NCBI GenBank assembly: GCA_947500505.1
Contig: CANMSL010000001.1
Coordinates: forward strand, 744,001 to 808,000
DNA: 64,000 nucleotides
Reading direction: 5' to 3'
DNA from: an uncultured Aquimarina sp.
Lineage (GTDB): Bacteria > Bacteroidota > Bacteroidia > Flavobacteriales > Flavobacteriaceae
The notes below the pieces were generated by a model. That model was not told where the DNA came from, ran no database searches, and saw nothing but the letters and a program-made list of their open reading frames with translations. Each line of letters opens with the position of its first letter. Within the stretch, counting starts at the first letter, position 1. A program made the position numbers and the translations under genes. Of this stretch, positions 56,015 through 64,000 are shown one piece after another.

Positions 56015-57514
56015 ATGTCTATTAAATCATTAGGGGCAAAGATTTTTGCAAAACATATCCGTAAAAAGATCAATAAATGGGCTAATAATCCGGTTAAAAC
56101 TCAGAAGCGTGTTTTTAACGAATTAATAGTAACCGCACAGCATACGGCTTTTGGTCAAGACCATCATTTTAGCACTATTAAAACATACGAGGATTTTGTG
56201 AAAAATGTGCCAATCCGTGATTATGAAGAACTGCGGCCTTATGTAGATCGTGTGGTAAAAGGAGAAAGCAATATTTTATGGCCGGGAAAACCAATTTACT
56301 TCGCTAAAACCTCCGGAACTACAAGCGGTGTAAAGTACATTCCTTTAACTTCAGATTCTATGCCAACGCATATTAGCGCTGCAAGAAATGCAATCCTATG
56401 TTATATCGAAGAAAGTGGAAAGGCAGCATTTGTAGATGGTAAAATGATATTTCTTCAGGGAAGTCCGGAACTTGTAGAAAAGAACGGAATAAACTTAGGA
56501 AGGCTTTCGGGAATTGTGGCACACTATGTACCAAAATATCTTCAGAAAAACCGATTACCAAGTTGGGAAACTAATTGTATCGATGATTGGGAAACAAAAG
56601 TGGATGCCATTGTTGAAGAAACCATAAACGAAGACATGACGGTAATCAGTGGAATTCCACCTTGGGTTCAAATGTATTTTGAAAAACTGAAGAAAAAGAC
56701 AGGAAATCCAATAGGAGAGCTATTTAAAAACTTCGAATTGTTTATTTATGGAGGTGTAAATTTTGAACCTTATAAAGCGACATTCGAAAAGTTAATAGGA
56801 AGAAAAGTAGCTAGTATTGAGCTATATCCGGCATCTGAAGGTTTTTTTGCTTTTCAGGATAAACAACATGAAAAAGGAATGCTTTTGCAACTCGATTCCG
56901 GAATGTTTTATGAATTTGTGAAGGCAGAGGATTTTTTTGAAGATAGCCCAAAACGGTTAACAATCGGCGATGTAGAGATGGGAGTGAATTATGTAATGCT
57001 GATTTCCTCTAATGCAGGATTATGGGCATATAACGTCGGTGATACAGTGATGTTTACCAGCACTTCGCCATATCGATTAGTAGTGTCAGGTAGAATTAAA
57101 CACTTTATCTCTGCTTTTGGAGAGCATGTGATTGGCAAAGAAGTCGAACAAGCTATAAAAGATGCAGCAGAAGCTACCGGGATAATGATTAAGGAATTCA
57201 CAGTAGCACCTCAAATAAACCCTAACGATTCGGAATTACCATACCACGAGTGGTTTGTGGAATTCCAGGAAATTCCTGACGATATAGAAGGATTCGCCTT
57301 GCAAATTGATAATTCCCTTAGAAAACAAAACACATATTACGATGATTTAATCGTAGGTAATATTTTAAGAACTTTGAAGGTAAGAACAGTCCCTGAGAAT
57401 GGATTTAATGACTATATGAAATCTATTGGTAAATTGGGAGGTCAAAACAAACTACCAAGGCTTTCCAATGATCGAAACATTGTTGATTCCTTATCAATCA
57501 GCATAGCCAAATAA
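56015..57514 (+). CDS. GH3 family protein (acyl-adenylate forming)
   Basis: 499 residues of the GH3 auxin-responsive promoter family, related to the ANL adenylating enzymes. The ATP-binding loop is YFAKTSGTTSGVKYIPLT near residue 101. IYGGVNFEPYK, ELYPASEGFFAFQD (about 270-284) and the later YRLVVSGRIKHFISAFGEHV are the other family blocks. In plants these enzymes conjugate amino acids to acyl hormones; the bacterial substrate is unknown. It is 9 bp after the M23 gene and 26 bp before the DUF6909 gene. Confidence 0.92.
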   Translation: MSIKSLGAKIFAKHIRKKINKWANNPVKTQKRVFNELIVTAQHTAFGQDHHFSTIKTYEDFVKNVPIRDYEELRPYVDRVVKGESNILWPGKPIYFAKTSGTTSGVKYIPLTSDSMPTHISAARNAILCYIEESGKAAFVDGKMIFLQGSPELVEKNGINLGRLSGIVAHYVPKYLQKNRLPSWETNCIDDWETKVDAIVEETINEDMTVISGIPPWVQMYFEKLKKKTGNPIGELFKNFELFIYGGVNFEPYKATFEKLIGRKVASIELYPASEGFFAFQDKQHEKGMLLQLDSGMFYEFVKAEDFFEDSPKRLTIGDVEMGVNYVMLISSNAGLWAYNVGDTVMFTSTSPYRLVVSGRIKHFISAFGEHVIGKEVEQAIKDAAEATGIMIKEFTVAPQINPNDSELPYHEWFVEFQEIPDDIEGFALQIDNSLRKQNTYYDDLIVGNILRTLKVRTVPENGFNDYMKSIGKLGGQNKLPRLSNDRNIVDSLSISIAK

Positions 57515-57540
57515 ATTATATCTTTGTTCGGAAAAATTTT

Positions 57541-59232
57541 ATGACACATCTTATACCACAAGGAAGGACCAGAGCACAGGAAAGCTCCAGCGCTATAGAA
57601 CGCATGTATATCACTATGCGACATCTATTTAATCGGGGATTTTATAAACCTATGGGAGTTTCCGGAGACACCTTAAGAGAAGGATTGCTTACGCTTCGCC
57701 CTGAGATTTATGGCTCTGTAGCCGAAGAAAAAGTGGAATTGGACGGTTTGTTATACGTAATTGATCGACTTCCGATTGGGATAGAAGAATGTCGTTATAT
57801 TAACCTAACTAGTGAAGAAGGCTATAAGAATTCACATTTTAAAGCAATTATTCCCCCAAAAAGAAGAAGAAATTGTTATAGGATTGATAAAGAGCAGATG
57901 AATATAGAGATCACGCGCGGTAGATCAGAAATATATGATATTCTTACACATCTTACTTTTTTGTTTATTGAATCTCATAAAATAATGAACCGTGTAGTGA
58001 TTAATGAGGAAGGGAATGTTACACGAGACTGGGACAAATTAGAGAGCGCTGTAACATCAAAAAAAGAACTCACAAAAGCAGAAAGAGAGGTAGCACTGAC
58101 CCACACAGCAAATATATTAGGAAGAACTTTTCAGGAAGTTACTTCGATTTATGGAAGTTTCTCCTGTCCGGAAAACAACGAGCGGTTTTTACATATTATT
58201 TATTGGTTGGGCAAACTGGCAATTGATGAATTTATCAATGGAAATAAGAGGATTATAACTTTTAGTCCGGTTCTAAGGGAGCGTTTAGGACATCATATTC
58301 ACGGAGAACGGTGGGCAAATACAATTAAGAACAAGCTAGAAGAGCTAGGATTACTGGATCGACCTATACATATTATTAGTGCTAATATGCATAGTGTGAT
58401 GAATACATTGTATACGCCAATTGCATTAAAAACAGAGTTAAAGAATAAAACGACTTTTGATGTCTATGAGTTACTTAGCGAAAGTACTAATGATAGACTA
58501 AGAGCTAAAGTTGAAAAACTAGCTTTACAGAAAGGGATGACTTATATAGAGGATCAAAGCGGAACGAATATTAACGTTCAAATATTTGATACTTCAAAAT
58601 ATACAGAAGGAATATATGCTTCATTTTTATCAGATGTTAAGAAAGAAGATAAACCTGTAATCATTGTAATGGATTATGCTTTTGGGGAACAGGCTTACGA
58701 AACAATGGATGAACTATTGAAACCTTATGTAAAACCAGAAGATCGAAAATACCTTAATGTTACATCAGTTTCTATAATGGGAAAGGCAGGTATTCTGGAA
58801 GGTGATAAAGGAGACATTATGATACCATCTGCTCACGTATTCGAAGGAACCGCTGATAATTATCCCTTCGATAATGGACTAAAGAAAGAAGATTTAGAAG
58901 AAAACGGAATTGATATCTATGATGGAGCAATGATAACCGTATTGGGAACTTCTTTGCAAAATAGAGACATATTAAAGTTTTTTCACGATTCTACCTGGAA
59001 TGTAATCGGACTGGAGATGGAAGGGGCACATTATCAAAAAGCTATACAATCGGCGTCAAAATTACGAGGTAGTATTCGTTCTGACGTAAAAGTAAATTAT
59101 GCATACTATGCTTCTGATAATCCTTTAGAAACTGGAAGTACATTAGCATCCGGCGGATTAGGTACAACAGGAGTAAAACCAACATATTTGATCACGGAGA
59201 AGATCTTAGAGCAAATTTTTAAAGAAGCATAG
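57541..59232 (+). CDS. DUF6909 family protein with nucleoside phosphorylase-like C-terminus
   Basis: 563 residues, Bacteroidota family of unknown function. The N-terminal half is helical (IERMYITMRHLFNRGFYKPMGVSG). The C-terminal half (about 340-560) alternates strands and helices and carries VIIVMDYAFGEQAYETMDEL, SIMGKAGILEGDKGDIMIPSAH and NVIGLEMEGAHYQKAIQSA. The GLEMEGA stretch is the purine-binding loop pattern of nucleoside phosphorylases and AMP nucleosidases. The resemblance is by eye; an N-glycosidase or phosphorylase role is an inference. It is 5 bp before the Wzz-like gene and may be cotranscribed. Confidence 0.78.
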   Translation: MTHLIPQGRTRAQESSSAIERMYITMRHLFNRGFYKPMGVSGDTLREGLLTLRPEIYGSVAEEKVELDGLLYVIDRLPIGIEECRYINLTSEEGYKNSHFKAIIPPKRRRNCYRIDKEQMNIEITRGRSEIYDILTHLTFLFIESHKIMNRVVINEEGNVTRDWDKLESAVTSKKELTKAEREVALTHTANILGRTFQEVTSIYGSFSCPENNERFLHIIYWLGKLAIDEFINGNKRIITFSPVLRERLGHHIHGERWANTIKNKLEELGLLDRPIHIISANMHSVMNTLYTPIALKTELKNKTTFDVYELLSESTNDRLRAKVEKLALQKGMTYIEDQSGTNINVQIFDTSKYTEGIYASFLSDVKKEDKPVIIVMDYAFGEQAYETMDELLKPYVKPEDRKYLNVTSVSIMGKAGILEGDKGDIMIPSAHVFEGTADNYPFDNGLKKEDLEENGIDIYDGAMITVLGTSLQNRDILKFFHDSTWNVIGLEMEGAHYQKAIQSASKLRGSIRSDVKVNYAYYASDNPLETGSTLASGGLGTTGVKPTYLITEKILEQIFKEA

Positions 59233-59237
59233 ATACT

Positions 59238-60236
59238 ATGAATCAAGATCAACTAAACAATGATGACGAAATAATAGATGTTAAGCCTCTTTTTAAGGCA
59301 ATAAAGAGATTTTTTAAAGGGATATTAAAAATCTTGGTCGCTGTTTTACTCTTTTATAAAAAGAATGCTATTTTATTTATTACTTTAATTATTCTAGGGG
59401 CGATTGGTGGATATTTTCTGGACATAAAGCTTCAGATAAGCAAGATATACTCACAAGAAATAATTATGGAACCTAAATATGAAACCAATAAATTCCTGTA
59501 TGGTTTTATAGATGGCTTGAAAAGGAACCTAAAAGACAAGGTGTTTTTAGAAAAGTTAGGAATAGATTCCTCTCACGTATCTAACATTAAAAAGATAACA
59601 TTAGAACCGGTAATTCAAGCTACCGATGTACTCGATGAATTACATCTCAAATACGGTGATGAAGATTTTTTTCATCATATCATAGAGGATTATGATGAGA
59701 AAACACTGGAAGATGAAAAATACAGGGATTTTTATAAATATCACAAGCTAACACTATATTTTATTAAAAAATCTTCTGATAATAGTAAGGTTTCCAAAGC
59801 GTTGTTGGCATATATTCTTTCCAATGAATATTATAATAAGCAATTGTCACTAGAACTTAAGCAAGCACAATATAACTTAGAAAAAAGTAAGGAAACGCTG
59901 ATTTATGTAGAAGAATATTTGGATAAATTGATTAAAAGTCAAGGTGATCCAGCAAAAGAAATAATAATATACGCTGAAGAATCAGAGATCCCTACAATTT
60001 CCTCTTTACTAATAAGAAAAGACAATCTATTAAACACAATTAGCAAACAAGAAAAAACGTTAACTTTAGATAAGGAGCTTTTTGAGATTGTTGAATATGG
60101 AAGTATTATTTCACAACCATTAGGTATTCATAAAAGATTACTATTATTATTACCATTAATCCTTTGCATAGCAACCTCGTTACTCTTTTTATTTTTAAGT
60201 ATTTCTCGTGGGATCAATAATTTTATCAAAGATTAG
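59238..60236 (+). CDS. Wzz-like chain-length determinant family protein
   Basis: 332 residues with two terminal membrane helices: about 48-66 (AILFITLIILGAIGGYFL) and about 305-325 (LLLLLPLILCIATSLLFLFL). Between them lies a large, mostly helical periplasmic part, with a coiled coil near 205-235 (ELKQAQYNLEKSKETLIYVEE). This is the topology of polysaccharide co-polymerases that set O-antigen or capsule chain length, but the proline-rich signature before the second helix is weak (ISQPLG). It abuts rfbB with no gap, which supports a role in the polysaccharide locus. A similar protein starts at 62997. Confidence 0.72.
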   Translation: MNQDQLNNDDEIIDVKPLFKAIKRFFKGILKILVAVLLFYKKNAILFITLIILGAIGGYFLDIKLQISKIYSQEIIMEPKYETNKFLYGFIDGLKRNLKDKVFLEKLGIDSSHVSNIKKITLEPVIQATDVLDELHLKYGDEDFFHHIIEDYDEKTLEDEKYRDFYKYHKLTLYFIKKSSDNSKVSKALLAYILSNEYYNKQLSLELKQAQYNLEKSKETLIYVEEYLDKLIKSQGDPAKEIIIYAEESEIPTISSLLIRKDNLLNTISKQEKTLTLDKELFEIVEYGSIISQPLGIHKRLLLLLPLILCIATSLLFLFLSISRGINNFIKD

Positions 60237-61292
60237 ATGTCAAAAAAAACAATTTTAGTAACCGGCGGAGCTGGATTTATAGGATCAAATTATTTGAATT
60301 ATAAATCAAAATCCAAAGATGTAAAACTGATCAATCTTGATAAGCTTACCTATGCGGCAAATCTTGATAATATCAGGATAGATGAGAATTGTAATTATAC
60401 TTTTATAAAAGGAGACATATGCGATAAAATACTGGTTCACAAAATTTTTTCAGAATACAAGATAGATGAGGTGGTTCATTTTGCCGCAGAATCTCATGTT
60501 GATAACTCAATAAATAACCCCGGCGCTTTTATCGACACAAATATTGTAGGTACTTTTAATCTGCTTCAGGCAGCTTACCACAATTGGATGGATGCTCCTA
60601 ATATCTTTAAAACGGGAAAGGAGAATTCTAAATTCCTCCACATATCCACGGATGAGGTGTATGGCACTCTTGGAGAAACAGACCTTTTTACCGAAGAAAC
60701 CTCGTACGCTCCTAACAGTCCTTATAGTGCTTCTAAAGCATCTTCTGACATGCTGGTGAGAAGCTATTTTCATACCTATGGCTTACCTGTGGTTAATACT
60801 AATTGTTCTAACAACTATGGACCAAGACAACACGATGAAAAATTAATCCCCACAATCATAAGAAAAGCAGTTGCCGAAGAAAACATTCCAATTTATGGAG
60901 ATGGTAAAAATATAAGAGATTGGTTATATGTTTTGGATCATTGTAAAGGTATTGACTTAGTATTAAGAAAAGGAAAACTTGGCGAAACATATAATATTGG
61001 AGGTAAGAACGAAAGAGAAAACATATATATAGCCAAAACCATTTGTGAAATTTTGGATAAGAAAGTGCCAAGAAGAAGCGGAGGGTCTTATAAACAATTG
61101 ATCTCATTTGTAAAGGATCGTCCTGGACATGATTTTAGATATGCTATAGACGCTTCTAAAATCGAAAAAGAATTAGGCTGGAAAGCAGAAGAAAATTTTG
61201 AATCCGGGATTGAAAAGACTATTCAATGGTATTTAGAAAAGTATAAGAAAACCATAAAACTAATACCCCCTTTGGGGGATAGGGGGCTATGA
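60237..61292 (+). CDS. rfbB: dTDP-glucose 4,6-dehydratase
   Basis: Short-chain dehydrogenase converting dTDP-glucose to dTDP-4-keto-6-deoxyglucose. 351 residues. NAD-binding motif [15 protein letters not shown] at residue 7; [12 protein letters not shown] near 81; HISTDEVYG near 135; the catalytic YSASKASSD near 162; [18 protein letters not shown] near 182; and [11 protein letters not shown] near 295. The final residues IPPLGDRGL are read from a CCCCCTTTGGGGG-type repeat and look like a late addition. It directly follows the Wzz-like gene and overlaps rfbA by 4 bp (ATGA). Confidence 0.97.
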   Translation: MSKKTILVTGGAGFIGSNYLNYKSKSKDVKLINLDKLTYAANLDNIRIDENCNYTFIKGDICDKILVHKIFSEYKIDEVVHFAAESHVDNSINNPGAFIDTNIVGTFNLLQAAYHNWMDAPNIFKTGKENSKFLHISTDEVYGTLGETDLFTEETSYAPNSPYSASKASSDMLVRSYFHTYGLPVVNTNCSNNYGPRQHDEKLIPTIIRKAVAEENIPIYGDGKNIRDWLYVLDHCKGIDLVLRKGKLGETYNIGGKNERENIYIAKTICEILDKKVPRRSGGSYKQLISFVKDRPGHDFRYAIDASKIEKELGWKAEENFESGIEKTIQWYLEKYKKTIKLIPPLGDRGL

Positions 61293-62146
61293 AAGGAATA
61301 ATATTAGCAGGAGGATCAGGAACTCGACTACACCCACTCACATTGGCAGTGAGTAAACAGCTTATGCCGGTATATGATAAGCCTATGATCTATTATCCGC
61401 TCTCTACATTAATGTCGGCAGGGATTAGTGAAATATTAATAATCTCAACACCTCAGGATTTACCACTATTTCAGAAATTGTTGGGAGACGGAAAAAAATA
61501 TGGTTGCCGTTTTGAGTTTGCAGTTCAGGAACACCCAAATGGTTTGGCAGAAGCTTTTATTATCGGAGAACAATTTATCGGGAAAGATAAAGTTGCCTTG
61601 ATCTTGGGAGATAATATTTTTTATGGATCGGGATTGGATCTACTACTGGAAAATAATAACGATCCCGATGGAGGAATCATATATGCATATCACGTTCACG
61701 ATCCGGAAAGATATGGTGTCGTGGATTTTGATAACGAAGGAAAAGCTATTTCAATTGAAGAAAAGCCAAAGCAACCTAAATCAAACTATGCGGTACCGGG
61801 CATTTATTTTTATGATAATGAAGTTGTAGAAATAGCCAAGAACATTAAGCCTAGTAGTAGAGGAGAACTGGAAATTACCGATGTAAATAATGCCTATTTA
61901 GAAAAAGGTAAATTAAAAGTTAGCATTCTGGATAAGGGAACAGCCTGGTTAGATACAGGTACTTTTAATTCACTAATGCAAGCTTCCCAATTCGTTCAGG
62001 TGATTGAGGAGCGGCAGGGATTAAAAATAGGAGCAATTGAAGAAATAGCCTATAAAAAAGGTTTTATTGATAGTAATCAACTAGAAAATTTAGCAAAACC
62101 ACTTATAAAAAGCGGTTACGGAGAGTATTTAATAAGATTATTATGA
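61289..62146 (+). CDS. rfbA: glucose-1-phosphate thymidylyltransferase
   Basis: First step of dTDP-sugar synthesis: dTTP plus glucose 1-phosphate gives dTDP-glucose. 285 residues. Nucleotide-binding motif [16 protein letters not shown] at the N-terminus; [32 protein letters not shown] near 106; [17 protein letters not shown] near 154; and [13 protein letters not shown] near 222. Its start codon overlaps the rfbB stop, so the two are translationally coupled. Confidence 0.97.
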   Translation: MKGIILAGGSGTRLHPLTLAVSKQLMPVYDKPMIYYPLSTLMSAGISEILIISTPQDLPLFQKLLGDGKKYGCRFEFAVQEHPNGLAEAFIIGEQFIGKDKVALILGDNIFYGSGLDLLLENNNDPDGGIIYAYHVHDPERYGVVDFDNEGKAISIEEKPKQPKSNYAVPGIYFYDNEVVEIAKNIKPSSRGELEITDVNNAYLEKGKLKVSILDKGTAWLDTGTFNSLMQASQFVQVIEERQGLKIGAIEEIAYKKGFIDSNQLENLAKPLIKSGYGEYLIRLL

Positions 62147-62284
62147 AGACCCTTTTATACAGAATATACTGTCGAAAGTTCCGAGATTCAGGAACGATGT
62201 TAGGAGTGATGATGAGTTTTTGAGGTTGGTTTTCAATTTACAATTGACAAATTCCTGGTAAAATGTGTCTTTTTCTTTGTTTCG

Positions 62285-62308
62285 TTTCTTTTGGACGAGC
62301 AAAAGAAA
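62285..62308. repeat. inverted repeat in the rfbA-rfbC spacer
   Basis: TTTCTTTTG and CAAAAGAAA around GACGAG. The 232-bp spacer (62147-62378) otherwise shows only AT-rich sequence and looks like the remnant of an intergenic repeat element. It may also slow transcription into rfbC. Confidence 0.55.
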
Positions 62309-62378
62309 TGAAAATTGGGTATTTTAATCATATTCTTTTGCTAAAGAAAATGATGAATTTTAAGATTAATATCAATCT

Positions 62379-62921
62379 ATGCAAATAGAAAAAACAAATA
62401 TTCAAGGCTGTTTCATTCTTAAGCCAAATGTGTTTAAAGATGAAAGAGGTTCCTTTTTTGAAAGCTTTAATCAAAAAGCATTTGAGAAATTGACCGGTTT
62501 GAATATCGATTTTGTTCAGGATAATCAGTCGATTTCTAGAAGAGGCGTTCTAAGAGGATTACATTTCCAAACAGGAGAATATGCTCAAGCTAAACTGGTG
62601 AGAGTAATTCAGGGAGAGGTACTTGACGTTGTAGTAGATCTACGAAAAGAATCTAAAACGTATGGAAAACACATTTCAGTCATATTGAATGATGATAATA
62701 ACAATCAGCTTTTTGTTCCTCGGGGTTTTGCTCATGGTTTCATAACATTAAGTGAAGAAGCTATTTTTAGCTATAAATGTGATAATTTCTATAATAAAGA
62801 GTCCGAATCGGGAATAATCTTTAATGACCCTGACCTAGCAATAGACTGGAAACTAAAAGCATCAGAAATTTTAGTATCAGAGAAAGATGAGGTTTTACCA
62901 AACTTTAGAGATTTAAATTAA
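62379..62921 (+). CDS. rfbC: dTDP-4-dehydrorhamnose 3,5-epimerase
   Basis: Cupin-fold epimerase acting on the product of RfbB, leading to dTDP-L-rhamnose if rfbD is present. 180 residues. KPNVFKDERGSFFESFNQKAF near the start; FVQDNQSISRRGVLRGLHFQ with the catalytic histidine (about residue 63); GEVLDVVVDLRKESKTYG; FVPRGFAHGFITLSEEAIFSYKC; and the substrate-site FNDPDLAIDW. It is separated from rfbA by a 232-bp spacer. No rfbD follows within the window. Confidence 0.96.
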   Translation: MQIEKTNIQGCFILKPNVFKDERGSFFESFNQKAFEKLTGLNIDFVQDNQSISRRGVLRGLHFQTGEYAQAKLVRVIQGEVLDVVVDLRKESKTYGKHISVILNDDNNNQLFVPRGFAHGFITLSEEAIFSYKCDNFYNKESESGIIFNDPDLAIDWKLKASEILVSEKDEVLPNFRDLN

Positions 62922-62955
62922 TGGAGTAAATTCTTTTTATTTTTAGAAAACCCCT

Positions 62956-62963
62956 TACCTTTG
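62956..62963 (+). promoter_or_regulatory. candidate -7 element for the second Wzz-like gene
   Basis: TACCTTTG matches TAnnTTTG and is 33 bp before the ATG at 62997. A -33 TTG is not evident. Confidence 0.4.
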
Positions 62964-62996
62964 CGGCACTTTCATAAAGATCAATAGTAACTGATT

Positions 62997-64000
62997 ATGA
63001 GTAATAAAGAAAACACTTCTGAAGAGATCGACTTGGGTCAATTATTTAAACTGATAGGAGAAGCATTTGCGAAATTATTTAGATTTATAGTGAGCATTTT
63101 TAAGGGGATATTTCATCTAATTATATTGTTTCTTCAATTTATTCAGAAACATTTTATAAAATTTGCAATTGCAGGAGTTATTGGTTTAGGGATAGGTTGG
63201 TATTGGGATTCGGTTTCAGAACCTGTTTACAGATCTTCCATGGTAGTAGAACCTAATTTTAATAGTGCGCAACAATTGTATAATAATATTCAATTTTATA
63301 ATGAATTAGCAGACAAAGAAGAAAATAGGGCATTGGCACAGGCATTAGTGATTGGTGATAGTTTGGCACAAACGATCAAGAAGATTACAATAGAGTCTTT
63401 TTCGGACAATACTCAAAAAATAAAACAATTCAGTAACTTTATTCAGGAATTAGATACGGTTTCTCGAAAACTTGTAGATTATAGGGATTATTTGGACAAT
63501 TTTAATGATATCAATTCTAAGTTTCACAAGATTCAGATTGAAGCGACAAGTCCAACAGTTGCTAAGAAGTGTCAAAAAGCTATCGTAAGATCTATTGAAA
63601 ATAATGAGTATTTCTTGCTTCAAAAAAAAGTAAACGAAATCAATATTTCTTTACGGGACTCTTTGGTTGAAAAACAATTAGTGGAGATAGATTCATTGCA
63701 AAATTTTTATAAAAAAATTAAGATTGCTGAAGCGAATAAACCTTCAGGAACAACGAGTATAAATCTAGCTGAAAAAACTTCTAACTCCACTTCAGAAATT
63801 GATTTACTGCTTCAGGCGAAGTTATTAAAGGATGAAAAGGTGAAATTAAATAATTTAAGGGTTAATACAGAAAATACAATTAATGTTATTTCTGATTTTC
63901 CACGTAGGGGAGCGTTGGTCAATGATTTTTTTAGAAGTAAAAAAGTATTACTTCCTTTAATATTAATTGGACTTGTGCTTTTTATTTTGATAATACTTTC
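62997..64000 (+). CDS. Wzz-like chain-length determinant family protein, cut by window end
   Basis: An open frame from ATG 62997 to the last base, at least 334 residues. It starts MSNKENTSEEIDLGQLFKLI. One helix lies at about 58-72 (FAIAGVIGLGIGWYW), a helical periplasmic part follows with coiled-coil segments, and a second helix at the very end (VLLPLILIGLVLFILIIL). An acidic N-terminus with 'DLGQLFK' before a first helix and the first loop (EPVYRSSMVVEPNF) echo the protein at 59238 (DVKPLFK, and KIYSQEIIMEPKY), so the two are probably distant paralogues flanking rfbBAC. Its stop codon lies outside the window. Confidence 0.78.
   Translation, partial: MSNKENTSEEIDLGQLFKLIGEAFAKLFRFIVSIFKGIFHLIILFLQFIQKHFIKFAIAGVIGLGIGWYWDSVSEPVYRSSMVVEPNFNSAQQLYNNIQFYNELADKEENRALAQALVIGDSLAQTIKKITIESFSDNTQKIKQFSNFIQELDTVSRKLVDYRDYLDNFNDINSKFHKIQIEATSPTVAKKCQKAIVRSIENNEYFLLQKKVNEINISLRDSLVEKQLVEIDSLQNFYKKIKIAEANKPSGTTSINLAEKTSNSTSEIDLLLQAKLLKDEKVKLNNLRVNTENTINVISDFPRRGALVNDFFRSKKVLLPLILIGLVLFILIIL

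Overview
The window is AT-rich chromosomal DNA from a member of the Bacteroidota, almost certainly a gliding Flavobacteriaceae; an Aquimarina-like genus is plausible, but the genus is a guess. The grounds are promoters of the TTG / TAnnTTTG type, a type IX secretion and gliding adhesin cluster (sprC-sprD-sprB-sprF), families typical of this group (DUF4175, DUF4837, DUF6909, head-GIN DUF2807, PorP/SprF, GlnRS with a C-terminal extension), and intergenic palindromic repeats common in flavobacterial genomes.

Layout. 1-7.8 kb: the 3' part of a C-terminal processing protease; a leftward operon of rpiB, a frameshifted CDF metal exporter and a GNAT acetyltransferase; an 800-bp AT-rich spacer; two small proteins; then rightward rnr, a head-GIN protein and a LysE-type exporter. 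7.8-15.4 kb: tRNA-Cys, folB, glnS, a secreted hypothetical, an SPFH/band-7 protein, a 59-aa DUF4177-like gene, gltX, and an AlkB-type alkane monooxygenase. 15.5-23.5 kb: a rightward run of DUF4175, ybeY, mnmG, a membrane hypothetical, a SAM methyltransferase and a Skp/OmpH-like lipoprotein. Four parS-like palindromes sit here, three of them packed between ybeY and mnmG, which suggests the region is close to the replication origin.

24-42 kb: the gliding and adhesin operon. SprC and SprD precede the 3781-residue mobile adhesin SprB, and the outer-membrane protein SprF follows. SprD joins a PorP/SprF-like barrel, a 17-copy 15-residue coiled-coil repeat and two SPOR-like modules. SprB is exported by the type IX system through a type B C-terminal signal; SprF is known in Flavobacterium johnsoniae to be needed for SprB secretion.

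42-55 kb: a CAP-domain lipoprotein, a DoxX-like protein, holB, pgk, a LysM lytic transglycosylase, a DUF4837 lipoprotein, an MG2-like surface protein, tex and tatA. Two spacers here (47.9-48.6 and 49.6-50.1 kb) carry dispersed intergenic repeats.

55-64 kb: an M23 peptidase, a GH3-family protein and a DUF6909 protein, followed by the start of a surface polysaccharide locus. In that locus two Wzz-like chain-length proteins (the second cut by the window end) flank rfbB, rfbA and rfbC for dTDP-sugar synthesis. rfbD is not in the window.
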